NCBI GenBank assembly: GCA_001789205.1
Contig: MFYT01000011.1
Coordinates: 9,049 to 73,048, forward strand
Source: Candidatus Raymondbacteria bacterium RIFOXYA2_FULL_49_16
GTDB lineage: Bacteria; Fibrobacterota; OXYB2-FULL-49-7; XYB2-FULL-49-35
DNA: 64,000 nucleotides
Direction of reading: 5' to 3'
Shown here one piece after another: positions 46,482 through 54,339 of the stretch. The position numbers and the translations under genes were made by a program. How positions within the stretch are numbered: position 1 is the stretch's first letter; every line of letters begins with the position of its first letter. The notes under the pieces are model-generated. The model was not told where the DNA came from. It searched no databases and saw only the letters and a program-made list of their open reading frames with translations.

Positions 46482-47817
46482 TATTATTATCGTCGACGAT
46501 CAGGACAGCATCAGGGATACGCTGAAAAGCGCCTTTTCCGACTTGGGACACACGGTAAATACCTTTGCCACGGGTACACAGGCACTGGCAGCATTCCAGG
46601 AAAAGCCGGCGGACCTGGTCATAAGCGATGTCCGTATGCCTGAAATGGACGGTTTCAAACTGCTGCAAGCGATCAAAAACATTGATCCTTCTGTGAAATT
46701 CATCATGATGACCGCCTATAGTTCGATTGACGACGCTGTTGCCGCAATGAAACTCGGCGCACTCGACTATATCAGCAAGCCCTTTGATCTTATAGAGATA
46801 GAAACCAAAGTTAAAAAGCTCTTTACCACCAGTACTACCCCGCCGTTAAAAGCGTCCCAGTCAATTCTTGAACGGTATGACGGACATCCAAGCAGAAATG
46901 AGAACATGGTCTCAGTATATGAAATAGCCAAGAAAGCGTCGCAAAACAAATCCAATGTGCTTATCCGGGGTGACTCAGGCACTGGCAAGGAACTTATTGC
47001 AAAAGCCATTCATTTCAATGGCCGGGAGGCTGATGGAAAACCCTTTGTCAAAGTCAACTGCGCCGCGCTTGCCGAAGGTATCCTTGAAAGCGAGCTTTTC
47101 GGCCACGAAAGAGGCGCCTTTACCGGAGCAATGGGCCAACGCAAGGGAAAATTCGAGATCGCTGACAACGGGACTCTCTTTCTCGATGAAATCGGCGACA
47201 TCCCTCTCAACACGCAGGTCAAACTGCTGCGCGTCCTCCAGGAAAGGGAGTTTGAGAGGGTTGGCGGCAATGAGACCATCAGTGTCACAGTACGGATTAT
47301 CACCGCAACAAACAAGAACCTCGAAGAAATGATCTCTAACGGCACGTTCAGGGAAGACCTCTTCTATCGGCTCAATGTCATTCCCATTTACCTTCCCCCA
47401 TTGCGCGAACGGCCCGAGGACATCCCTGATCTCATCACCTATTTCATCGGTAAAAACCAGGAGCACAACCCTGTAACAATCACCGGGTGCAGCCAGGACC
47501 TCATAGACACCCTTTGCTCATACCCGTGGCCTGGCAACATTCGTGAACTCGAGAATGTGATTGAACGCATGGTTGTTCTCTCGGACGACCCAATCCTCCG
47601 AAAGGAATTCCTTCCCTATGAGATCACGGCAAAATCAGGCGGCAAACAGGTGCAGGAGGCAAAAAACAGTTTTATCGACCGGACTTCAACCTATGAAAAA
47701 AACCTGATAGCGCAGGCGCTCCAAAAATGCAACTTCAAGCAGGTGGAGGCGGCACGGTCGCTGAAAATGGACCGCAGCACACTCAGGTATAAAATGAAAA
47801 AATATGGCCTTTTATAA
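46474..47817 (+). CDS. NtrC-family sigma54-dependent response regulator
   Basis: 447 residues: receiver with Asp52 (LVISDVRMPEMDG); AAA+ domain with Walker A GDSGTGKE (166-173), the sigma54-contacting GAFTGA loop at 214-219 and Walker B GTLFLDEIGDIP; and a Fis-type HTH at the C-terminus (CNFKQVEAARSLKMDRSTLR). The intact GAFTGA loop means it should activate sigma54 holoenzyme. The two sigma54-like promoters downstream at 49493 and 51675 are its natural candidate targets. It overlaps the kinase gene upstream and the small periplasmic-protein gene downstream. Confidence 0.95.
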   Translation: MADIIIVDDQDSIRDTLKSAFSDLGHTVNTFATGTQALAAFQEKPADLVISDVRMPEMDGFKLLQAIKNIDPSVKFIMMTAYSSIDDAVAAMKLGALDYISKPFDLIEIETKVKKLFTTSTTPPLKASQSILERYDGHPSRNENMVSVYEIAKKASQNKSNVLIRGDSGTGKELIAKAIHFNGREADGKPFVKVNCAALAEGILESELFGHERGAFTGAMGQRKGKFEIADNGTLFLDEIGDIPLNTQVKLLRVLQEREFERVGGNETISVTVRIITATNKNLEEMISNGTFREDLFYRLNVIPIYLPPLRERPEDIPDLITYFIGKNQEHNPVTITGCSQDLIDTLCSYPWPGNIRELENVIERMVVLSDDPILRKEFLPYEITAKSGGKQVQEAKNSFIDRTSTYEKNLIAQALQKCNFKQVEAARSLKMDRSTLRYKMKKYGLL

Positions 47818-48259
47818 AAACCAATCGTATATCCGCGTGTTTTTGCTCATCGCGATGCTTTTTGCCTATTCCTCCACTTGGGCGAATGATTCGCTTAACA
47901 CCCGGATTGGCAATGATTCTGCCTACGATGTTTACGGGCTGGAAGCGCGACAGATATTCCTGCAAGACCGGCTGCAAAAGGATGAAAGCGAACGCGATTC
48001 TCTTATGGCAACGCTTGCCGCACTTGACATGGAAAACAACGGCCAGGACAATGACTGGGAGACTGGTTTTGGTCTGGAATCCAACCCGAAAAAAAGGGGA
48101 TTTCCCAACCCACGGGCCATTGATCCGGCAAAGGAGAAACATCGGTCCGAACTCATCACCCGCATCGACGTCATCACCCCGCGTATCAAGGCGCTGGAAA
48201 AGGAGCTTAAAAAGAACAAACAATATATAAGGAAACAATTGAAAGGTGGTATTGAATGA
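47804..48259 (+). CDS. Hypothetical periplasmic coiled-coil protein
   Basis: 151 residues with a signal peptide (VFLLIAMLFAYSSTWANDS). Two charged helices (about 45-75, IFLQDRLQKDESERDSLMAT; and 115-150, ITRIDVITPRIKALEKELKK) flank a Pro/Gly-rich middle. No family recognised. Its start overlaps the NtrC-type gene by 14 bp and its end overlaps the outer-membrane barrel gene by 4 bp, so it is co-translated with both and may link the barrel to the sensor's periplasmic domain. Confidence 0.6.
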   Translation: MAFYKNQSYIRVFLLIAMLFAYSSTWANDSLNTRIGNDSAYDVYGLEARQIFLQDRLQKDESERDSLMATLAALDMENNGQDNDWETGFGLESNPKKRGFPNPRAIDPAKEKHRSELITRIDVITPRIKALEKELKKNKQYIRKQLKGGIE

Positions 48260-49395
48260 CGCGATGCGCATGGCTGCTGCCGCTCTTCATAGGTCTCCTC
48301 ATCGGTCTCCCCCCCTGGGCAGAACTCAAATGGAAGCCCGATTTTTCCTGTGAAATAGGCTTAAAACACGACGCAAACATCATTCTCCCTGATTCCGTGA
48401 CTGATATTTCCACGTTCATCAGCGAAGGAAGACTTTCCAGCGGACTTTTTGTCCAAAAAGACCGGTCAACCATGGTGAAGCTCAGCGCTTCTGCGGAAAA
48501 CAAACAACTATTCGCAGTCTCCGAATACATCACCGTCCTTGGCGGTTCGCTCCAGCTAAAGCACCTTTTCTCACACCTGACCATGCTTAACCTCTCCGTG
48601 GACGGCGAACGGTATTTTTCCGACAATCCCTACTATACATCGGGATTCATCAGCTGCGGAGCAACCTGGGGCCGCTATTTCAACGCGGAAATGAACCTGG
48701 AGCTTTCCACGATCGCATCGCAGAAAACATTCCCCGACCTGTTCCGCACCGACCTCGACGACCGAACCAGGAAAAGCTTCTATTACGATTTCCGCCTTGT
48801 TGAAGCCGGGGCGCTTGTGAACAGGGCTCTGGGAAAAAAATTCACGGTTCGGCTTGATGCCAATGCGGGTTATAAGAATTTTTTCAACGACACGCACGAT
48901 TCAGACTATGTTGGTTCAACCCAGATCATCAATTACATAGACATAAATACCGGCGATACAATCTATGATTACATACCGCTCTATCAGCAAAACATCCAAC
49001 AACAGGATTGGATTATTTCTGGAGAGGGTTCCTGTACCTGGACACCCGCCCAAAACCTGTATATTATTTCCTCATTTCTGATCCGGCAGGTTCTCTCGAA
49101 CGACCCATACTTTAATGCCAACCACCTTGCTCCAGCGGTCCGGGTTGAGTATAGCGTGAAGAAACTTGCCCTGAAATCTATTTTCAGTTACTATAAAGAA
49201 GTGTATCCTGACCGGGAGGCATATGCTGATGGAGAGGAAGAATCCAGCGTTTTTACAGGTCTTTCATGCGGTTACCGTATTACAAAGAGTATAAGAACTG
49301 GTGCGGGGATTTATTATAAGCAACTGGATTCATCGATTCCATTCTATTCATACTCAAAGACCATTACAACACTGAACTTTTCCTACTCTTTCTAA
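48256..49395 (+). CDS. Putative outer-membrane beta-barrel protein
   Basis: 379 residues with an N-terminal signal (WLLPLFIGLLIGLPPWAE), then alternating amphipathic strands (FSCEIGLKHDANIILP, KSFYYDFRLVEAGALVNRAL, IRTGAGIYYKQLDSSIPFYS) and the terminal strand TTLNFSYSF ending in Phe, the usual barrel C-terminus recognised by BamA. About 14-16 strands are plausible. No named family. Overlap with the preceding gene ties it to the two-component operon. Confidence 0.65.
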   Translation: MTRCAWLLPLFIGLLIGLPPWAELKWKPDFSCEIGLKHDANIILPDSVTDISTFISEGRLSSGLFVQKDRSTMVKLSASAENKQLFAVSEYITVLGGSLQLKHLFSHLTMLNLSVDGERYFSDNPYYTSGFISCGATWGRYFNAEMNLELSTIASQKTFPDLFRTDLDDRTRKSFYYDFRLVEAGALVNRALGKKFTVRLDANAGYKNFFNDTHDSDYVGSTQIINYIDINTGDTIYDYIPLYQQNIQQQDWIISGEGSCTWTPAQNLYIISSFLIRQVLSNDPYFNANHLAPAVRVEYSVKKLALKSIFSYYKEVYPDREAYADGEEESSVFTGLSCGYRITKSIRTGAGIYYKQLDSSIPFYSYSKTITTLNFSYSF

Positions 49396-49424
49396 GATGG
49401 TCTGATTAAGCCTCACCACATTCA

Positions 49425-49443
49425 GATGAAAAATTAATCTTTT
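49425..49443 (+). promoter_or_regulatory. Shared upstream motif, copy 2 (possible activator site)
   Basis: GATGAAAAATTAATCTTTT lies 50 bp before the sigma54-like box at 49493. It matches copies 1 and 3 in the AATCTTTT core and the GAT half. Confidence 0.45.
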
Positions 49444-49492
49444 TTCACCCACATTTTTCATTCAAATCATTGAAAAACATCATCTTCCGAAT

Positions 49493-49508
49493 AGGCATGC
49501 TTTTTGAT
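49493..49508 (+). promoter_or_regulatory. Sigma54-like (-24/-12) promoter, copy 1
   Basis: AGGCATGCTTTTTGAT aligns with TGGCACG-N4-TTGCW: the -24 GG and the spacing of 10 bp to the -12 G are kept, but the -12 dinucleotide is GA rather than GC. It lies 43 bp before the ATG of the secreted protein gene at 49551. A near-identical box precedes the gene at 51722. Confidence 0.5.
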
Positions 49509-49550
49509 GTACGATAGGTAGATAAGTAAAAACTCAAAAAGGAGGGTTAT

Positions 49551-50165
49551 ATGAAAAAACTTATCACAGTGATTTCGGGTCTTGCGGTTGGAGCAGTCAT
49601 GGCAGCGAGCGTACCGGCTAATACTGAAGTTGATGCCACCCAGGCACAAACCCAGACATGGGAACAAAAGCAGGAAGCAATCAAGACGTGCGCTGCTGAG
49701 CAAACACGGATTCAAAACCAAATCAAGACGCTTACCCAGACAAAAGAAGCGGCTCAGACTGACGCTGAAAAAGCACAGTTGCAGGAACAGATCCAGCAAA
49801 AGGAAAGTGAACTTCTGCAGGCCCAGACACGTTACCAGTCCATGATCGCCAGTCAGACAAAATACAAATACGAATTTAAGGACATGAACGGTGACGGTGC
49901 CAATGACAATGTTGTCGGCGTAAACGATCCCACTGCCAAAGCCTATATGTACAAAAACGGCTATGGCTATGGTTATGGATTTGTCGATGAAAATGGTGAT
50001 GGCATCAACGATTATTTCGTGGACGCAAACGGTGATGGCATCTGCGACCAAAACGCCGAAATGACCAAAACCCGCCTGCAGAGCCGTGAAAAGGTAAAAG
50101 GCAAATCACAGCACGGCAGCCATGGCTCAGAACAGGATAGAACCGGGAGCCGCGGTTCAAAATAA
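49551..50165 (+). CDS. Secreted Gln-rich coiled-coil protein with D-x-N-x-D-G calcium-type repeats
   Basis: 204 residues. Signal peptide (LITVISGLAVGAVMAASVPA), a Gln/Ala/Thr/Glu-rich coiled coil (about 30-105) and three acidic loops, DMNGDGAND (111-119), DENGDGIND (146-154) and DANGDGICD (158-166), of the kind that bind calcium in EF-hand-like or thrombospondin-3-like repeats. Between them is a Gly/Tyr segment (KNGYGYGYGF). The basic tail GKSQHGSHGSEQDRTGSRG resembles the tail of the small protein at 51722-52021. A strong ribosome site (AAGGAGG) is present. It probably has a surface or matrix role; no catalytic motif. Confidence 0.7.
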   Translation: MKKLITVISGLAVGAVMAASVPANTEVDATQAQTQTWEQKQEAIKTCAAEQTRIQNQIKTLTQTKEAAQTDAEKAQLQEQIQQKESELLQAQTRYQSMIASQTKYKYEFKDMNGDGANDNVVGVNDPTAKAYMYKNGYGYGYGFVDENGDGINDYFVDANGDGICDQNAEMTKTRLQSREKVKGKSQHGSHGSEQDRTGSRGSK

Positions 50166-50197
50166 CTATAACAGAAGTTGTCCTGATTACAAGTCAG

Positions 50198-50232
50198 AAC
50201 AGAGGCGGGGAACATCCCCCGTCTCTGTTTTA
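50198..50232 (+). terminator. Intrinsic terminator
   Basis: A 13-bp stem, AACAGAGGCGGGG (50198-50210) against CCCCCGTCTCTGTT with one bulge, is followed by T residues (CTGTTTTAA). It lies 30 bp after the coiled-coil protein gene and before the next gene, so it likely attenuates read-through. Confidence 0.75.
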
Positions 50233-50266
50233 ATGCATTTTAAACACCTCAACAAAAGGAGCCTGT

Positions 50267-51502
50267 ATGACGCTGAAAACAATTGCTGCCGCCGCAGTGT
50301 ATGCCGCGCTGTTTTCTTTTCCGGCAATGGCCGCACCTGCGGTAGATAGTTCGGGCGCATTCACCGGAACCGTGTACGATTCGGCAGCGCAGATACCATT
50401 GGAAGGCGCGCTCGTGGTCTTGAGTCAGTATACTATCAATCCGTTGGAAATCGATACGTTCTTAACTGGCGCTGATGGAAAATTCAGCTTCACCAATCTG
50501 CTCACTGGCAGCAGAAACAAGTATACGATCTCCGTATCCGCCGATAGCTTTCGCAGTACCTTCAAATCCGACCTGGTACTTGCAAAGGACCAGACTGATA
50601 CGATAAATTTCTTCCTTATTGAAACCGATTCAGTCATTATACCTCCGGTAGATAGCGGCATTATTGTCGGGACCGTGTATGATACCGTCACCAATGATCC
50701 CATCGCCGGCGCACTGGTCATTCTGAACCAGGGAACCGGGAGGGTGACGGTATTTGTCGATTCTATAAGGACCGATGCCAGCGGCAGCTATTCATTCGAA
50801 AACCTTTCTTTTGCCATACGGTTTATGGTTTCAGTATCCAAACAAGGGTATTTGCCTGGTGTCAGTGGAGGAACCTATCTTTATTCGTCCACGCCCATCG
50901 ATACCATAGATTTTCATCTTATTCCCATGGACACATCCAACAGCTGGATCATCAGCGGAAAAATAACCGCAGATTCATCCACCGGAGAGACGCTCGAAAA
51001 CGTGTCAGTAGTCTTTACGCAACGATATGGAACGGAGAACAAATATACCGGCACTACTGATGCCGCGGGTGTATACACCATAATGCTGCCAGCCCAGGAA
51101 CTCGGATACACGGTAACAGCGTCACTCGACGGGTATATTCCGTTTGAACAGAACCATTCGGTCTCCGCGGATTCCAGCGAATTGGATATAGTACTCGTAT
51201 GGGACGGCAATACCTCAATGGAGGTAGCCGCGGTAAATACAGGAAATACGACCCTGCAAACCTTTCCCAATCCGTGCAAGGATGTTTCGACTATATCCTT
51301 GCATATGGCAAAAGCCGGCCAGGTCAATGTCGCTGTATATGCGATTGATGGCACATTGATCTCCACGCTTGCCCATGGCGCAATGAATCCTGGGGCGTAT
51401 TCCCTACCCCTGCAAACCAACCGCCTGGCAGCCGGTGTCTATGTAGTCAGGGTAAAAACCGGAGACATTCATCTGTCGCAAAAACTCTTGCTGACAAAAT
51501 AA
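50267..51502 (+). CDS. Secreted protein with three carboxypeptidase-regulatory-like domains and a T9SS sorting domain
   Basis: 411 residues. Signal peptide (IAAAAVYAALFSFPAMA) followed by three beta-sandwich repeats: GAFTGTVYDSAAQIPLEGAL, GIIVGTVYDTVTNDPIAGAL and WIISGKITADSSTGETLENV, each about 90-100 residues. The C-terminal 80 residues (LQTFPNPCKDVSTI ... VAVYAIDGTLISTL ... LAAGVYVVRVKTGD) are a type A T9SS sorting domain. AAGGAG lies 6 nt before the start. It is a structural surface protein; no enzyme domain is seen. Confidence 0.82.
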   Translation: MTLKTIAAAAVYAALFSFPAMAAPAVDSSGAFTGTVYDSAAQIPLEGALVVLSQYTINPLEIDTFLTGADGKFSFTNLLTGSRNKYTISVSADSFRSTFKSDLVLAKDQTDTINFFLIETDSVIIPPVDSGIIVGTVYDTVTNDPIAGALVILNQGTGRVTVFVDSIRTDASGSYSFENLSFAIRFMVSVSKQGYLPGVSGGTYLYSSTPIDTIDFHLIPMDTSNSWIISGKITADSSTGETLENVSVVFTQRYGTENKYTGTTDAAGVYTIMLPAQELGYTVTASLDGYIPFEQNHSVSADSSELDIVLVWDGNTSMEVAAVNTGNTTLQTFPNPCKDVSTISLHMAKAGQVNVAVYAIDGTLISTLAHGAMNPGAYSLPLQTNRLAAGVYVVRVKTGDIHLSQKLLLTK

Positions 51503-51527
51503 GACTTCATTACTCCTCACTTGCATT

Positions 51528-51566
51528 AACCCTATCGGAAGCATGGCACATGTTTCCGATAGGGTT
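51528..51566 (+). terminator. Strong hairpin terminator
   Basis: AACCCTATCGGAA (51528-51540) pairs perfectly over 13 bp with 51554-51566, around a loop that itself contains CATG-gca-CATG. There is no long T-run, but the stem strength and its position 26 bp after the stop codon suggest transcript termination or 3'-end protection. Confidence 0.6.
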
Positions 51567-51597
51567 CTCAATGAAAGATTAAAATTTATCCAAGAAT

Positions 51598-51615
51598 GAT
51601 TAATAGTAATCTTTT
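51598..51615 (+). promoter_or_regulatory. Shared upstream motif, copy 3 (possible activator site)
   Basis: GATTAATAGTAATCTTTT lies 60 bp before the sigma54-like box at 51675. An additional half-site, GAAAGATTAA, is at 51573-51582. It matches the motifs at 44935 and 49425. Confidence 0.45.
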
Positions 51616-51674
51616 CTATAATATGCAGTTTACGTAAGCCATTAATAAATTATATTTTATCACAGAAAGATAAA

Positions 51675-51690
51675 AGGTATGCTTTTTGAT
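51675..51690 (+). promoter_or_regulatory. Sigma54-like (-24/-12) promoter, copy 2
   Basis: AGGTATGCTTTTTGAT differs from the box at 49493 at a single base. It keeps the -24 GG and the -12 spacing, again with GA for GC at -12. It lies 32 bp before the ATG of the small secreted protein. Confidence 0.5.
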
Positions 51691-51721
51691 ATTTATTTAT
51701 ACAAGCAAAAAGGAGTTGATC

Positions 51722-52021
51722 ATGCTGAAAAAAATAGCGCTCTCAGGCTTTTTGATAATCATTTCGGGCTTACTGCCTGTCTTCTCCCAGAATACTCCGG
51801 ACGCTTCCAATACAAAAACCTTCGGGTATGTCATTGATGATAAAAACAACAACGGCATTACCGACATCTTTGAAACTGATTCACTTCCAAAAGCCGATTC
51901 CTCGGCAAACACGGTCAACCCAGGCCCTGTTGATGAAATAAGGCAACGGTGGGGCCATAGAAATCTTCATGGCCAGCATGGAAAGGAATTTGACCGGGGT
52001 GAATCCCCTCACGCCCATTGA
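51722..52021 (+). CDS. Small secreted protein with one D-x-N-x-x-G loop
   Basis: 99 residues from 51722, chosen because AAGGAG precedes it and a signal peptide follows (IALSGFLIIISGLLPVFSQ). One calcium-type loop, DDKNNNGITDIF (39-50), and a basic His-rich tail (RWGHRNLHGQHGKEFDRGES) recall the protein at 49551, which has the same order of loop and HG-x-HG tail. The two appear to be a reduced and a full version of one family under matching promoters. Function unknown. Confidence 0.65.
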   Translation: MLKKIALSGFLIIISGLLPVFSQNTPDASNTKTFGYVIDDKNNNGITDIFETDSLPKADSSANTVNPGPVDEIRQRWGHRNLHGQHGKEFDRGESPHAH

Positions 52022-52042
52022 CCTAAATACTGTAACACTACA

Positions 52043-53440
52043 ATGAACCTGCTGCTCATCCTGCTTATTGTCGTTTGCCCCCTTTTTTCACAAACCTATT
52101 GGCAAAACATCCGGTTGACCTATTCCGCTGAGTACAATGGCGAACCATCCATGGCGCTCAATGGTACGCAGGTTGGTATCGCCTATGAAGGTTATAATTT
52201 CGGCAACGATGAAATACTCCTCCTTGTCTCCAACGACAATGGGGCAACCTTTTCGCCACCAATCAGGGTATCGAACAACGACAGTGCTTCATGGAAGCCA
52301 AAAATTACGGCAACATCAACAGGATTTGATATTGTTTGGGAAGACAATAGGACGGGAAAACGGGAGGTATATTATGCTCGGTATTCCTCCGGAACCATGG
52401 GCCCTACCCTAAAAATAAGCAGTGGCAATGTCTATTCGGCCTTTCCCGCAATTACCGCGAATGGAAACGATATCTATTGTGTTTGGGAAGATTTCCGTGA
52501 TGGGAATGACGAGATTTATTTACGGAAGTATGTTTCTGGCGTATGGTCTCCGGAAAAACGACTAACAACAGACGACAGCACCTCCTGGGGCGCGGACATT
52601 GCACGCGACCCAGTCACCGGAACTCTCCACGTTGTCTGGTTCGATTACCGGACAGGAAACGACGAGATATATATAATCAGTTCAAATGATGACGGCACAA
52701 CATGGAGTTCTCCACGCAACCTGAGCAATGACGCGGCGAATTCCTGGGAACCCCGGATTGCGGCATATAATAATCGTATAGACGTTACCTGGTATTCCTG
52801 GCGAAGCGACTTTGTTTCGTACGAGGTCTGGTACGCAGGATTCAATGGCGAAACATGGACTGTTCCGGAAATAGTAAGCGATCCTTACGCTGACTCTAAA
52901 TGCCCTTCCATTTCGTCTGACGCATTAGGAACCATTATTGCCTGGGAAGATTACTGCCAAGGAAACGATGAAATCTACGCGGCCTATAAACGCCACGATT
53001 CAACGACCTGGGGGAACAAACGTATCACCAACAACGATGCGGATTCCTATGGCGCTGATTGCGCGGCCAATGCTACAAATCTTTTGTTTACCTGGTTCGA
53101 TTATCGTGATACTATTGACCAGATCTATTTTACGAAAGGTCTGATTACAGACATGACCTCTATAGAACAAGAGAGGGTGTCTCACCAAAAACCAGCTATT
53201 ACCATCGGACCAAATCCATCGAACAATCTGATCTCTGTGAAAATTGCCGGACAACACGCGGCCGGAACCATTGAATTGTATGACTGCCGAGGCGCATTAC
53301 ACCATCGGTATTCCTGCACTGCCCAATCCCTGGCCGAGAGCGTCTTGTGGGACACATCCCGCCTGCCATCGGGCATGTATGTGGTTAAAATCCTCTTGGG
53401 CAAAACAGTCTGGACACGGCACGTGGCCCTGGTCAGGTAG
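52043..53440 (+). CDS. Secreted sialidase-type beta-propeller protein with T9SS sorting domain
   Basis: 465 residues: signal peptide (LLILLIVVCPLFSQ), then about seven propeller blades marked by repeats such as IVWEDNRTGKREVYYARY, CVWEDFRDGNDEIYLRKY and VVWFDYRTGNDEIYIISS, the Asp-box-like pattern of exo-sialidase folds. A type A T9SS sorting domain closes the protein (ITIGPNPSNNLISVKI ... GTIELYDCRGALHHRY ... LPSGMYVVKILLGKT). The Arg triad of true sialidases is not evident, so a binding role is as likely as catalysis. It follows the small secreted protein by 21 bp and is probably co-transcribed. It converges with rfbA with 2 bp between stop codons. Confidence 0.78.
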   Translation: MNLLLILLIVVCPLFSQTYWQNIRLTYSAEYNGEPSMALNGTQVGIAYEGYNFGNDEILLLVSNDNGATFSPPIRVSNNDSASWKPKITATSTGFDIVWEDNRTGKREVYYARYSSGTMGPTLKISSGNVYSAFPAITANGNDIYCVWEDFRDGNDEIYLRKYVSGVWSPEKRLTTDDSTSWGADIARDPVTGTLHVVWFDYRTGNDEIYIISSNDDGTTWSSPRNLSNDAANSWEPRIAAYNNRIDVTWYSWRSDFVSYEVWYAGFNGETWTVPEIVSDPYADSKCPSISSDALGTIIAWEDYCQGNDEIYAAYKRHDSTTWGNKRITNNDADSYGADCAANATNLLFTWFDYRDTIDQIYFTKGLITDMTSIEQERVSHQKPAITIGPNPSNNLISVKIAGQHAAGTIELYDCRGALHHRYSCTAQSLAESVLWDTSRLPSGMYVVKILLGKTVWTRHVALVR

Positions 53441-53442
53441 TT

Positions 53443-54339
53443 TCACGAACCTTTGTTGACAAGACTTCTGTATTTTCCAGGCACAGCGCACTTCAGGACA
53501 TAGTCGCGATACTGGCATTTGGGTATTTTTTCAATGACTGCGAGAAGCTCCTCGACTGTCAGATACCCCATATCAATTGCCGCTTCCTCGGGACATCCGA
53601 GTTTGAGCCCTTGGCGTTTTTCAATGATTTCAATGAAGTGTGCCGCCTGCATAAGGCTTTCACTGGTGCCGGTGTCAAGCCAGGCCACTCCCCTTCCCAG
53701 AGTTTCGACCGTAAGCGTACCACGCTCAAGATACACTCGGTTCACATCGGTAATTTCATATTCACCACGCGCTGATGGCTTTAGATTTTCGGCAATTGAA
53801 ACCACTTCATTGTCGTATATATAGAATCCTGGTACCGCATAGTTTGATTTTGGCTGCTTCGGTTTTTCCTCTATATCTATAACCCGGCCCTGGCCATCAA
53901 ACTGGACAACGCCGTACCGTTCGGGATCGTCGACATAATACCCGAAAATAGTTCCGCCGTTCTTGAAGGTCTTAAAAGCCTTACGAAACGTACTCAGCTT
54001 TCCATAAAATATATTGTCTCCCAGAATAAGGGTCACACTGTCTGTCCCAATGAATTTCTTTCCCAATACAAAGGCCTGCGCCAAACCATTGGGCTTCTCC
54101 TGAACAACGTAGGAAAAGCGTACGCCAAACTGGGAACCAGTGCCGAACAGTTTTTCGAACCGTGGAATATCTTCGGGTGTTGAAATAATCAGTATGTCAC
54201 GGATACCCATGAGCATAAGCGTTGATACCGGATAATAGATCATGGGTTTGTCGTAGACCGCCTGAAGCTGTTTTGACACGATCTGCGAGAGCGGATAGAG
54301 ACGCGTTCCCGAACCGCCCGCCAGAATTATTCCTTTCAT
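53443..54339 (-). CDS. rfbA: Glucose-1-phosphate thymidylyltransferase
   Basis: 298 residues, the expected length. The nucleotide-binding signature is MKGIILAGGSGTRLYPLSQ; further motifs are SKQLQAVYDKPMIYYP, ILGDNIFYG and VVQFDGQGRVIDIEEKPKQP. It makes dTDP-glucose from glucose 1-phosphate and dTTP, the first step toward dTDP-rhamnose for surface polysaccharide. rfbB, rfbC and rfbD are not present here. Its start overlaps the rnhB stop by 4 bp, making it the last gene of the gap-to-rfbA operon. Confidence 0.96.
   Translation of the reverse strand: MKGIILAGGSGTRLYPLSQIVSKQLQAVYDKPMIYYPVSTLMLMGIRDILIISTPEDIPRFEKLFGTGSQFGVRFSYVVQEKPNGLAQAFVLGKKFIGTDSVTLILGDNIFYGKLSTFRKAFKTFKNGGTIFGYYVDDPERYGVVQFDGQGRVIDIEEKPKQPKSNYAVPGFYIYDNEVVSIAENLKPSARGEYEITDVNRVYLERGTLTVETLGRGVAWLDTGTSESLMQAAHFIEIIEKRQGLKLGCPEEAAIDMGYLTVEELLAVIEKIPKCQYRDYVLKCAVPGKYRSLVNKGS

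Noticed and set aside
50198-50232. A riboswitch or small RNA between the two secreted-protein genes
   Set aside because: The only structure is a simple stem followed by T residues, fully explained as an intrinsic terminator.
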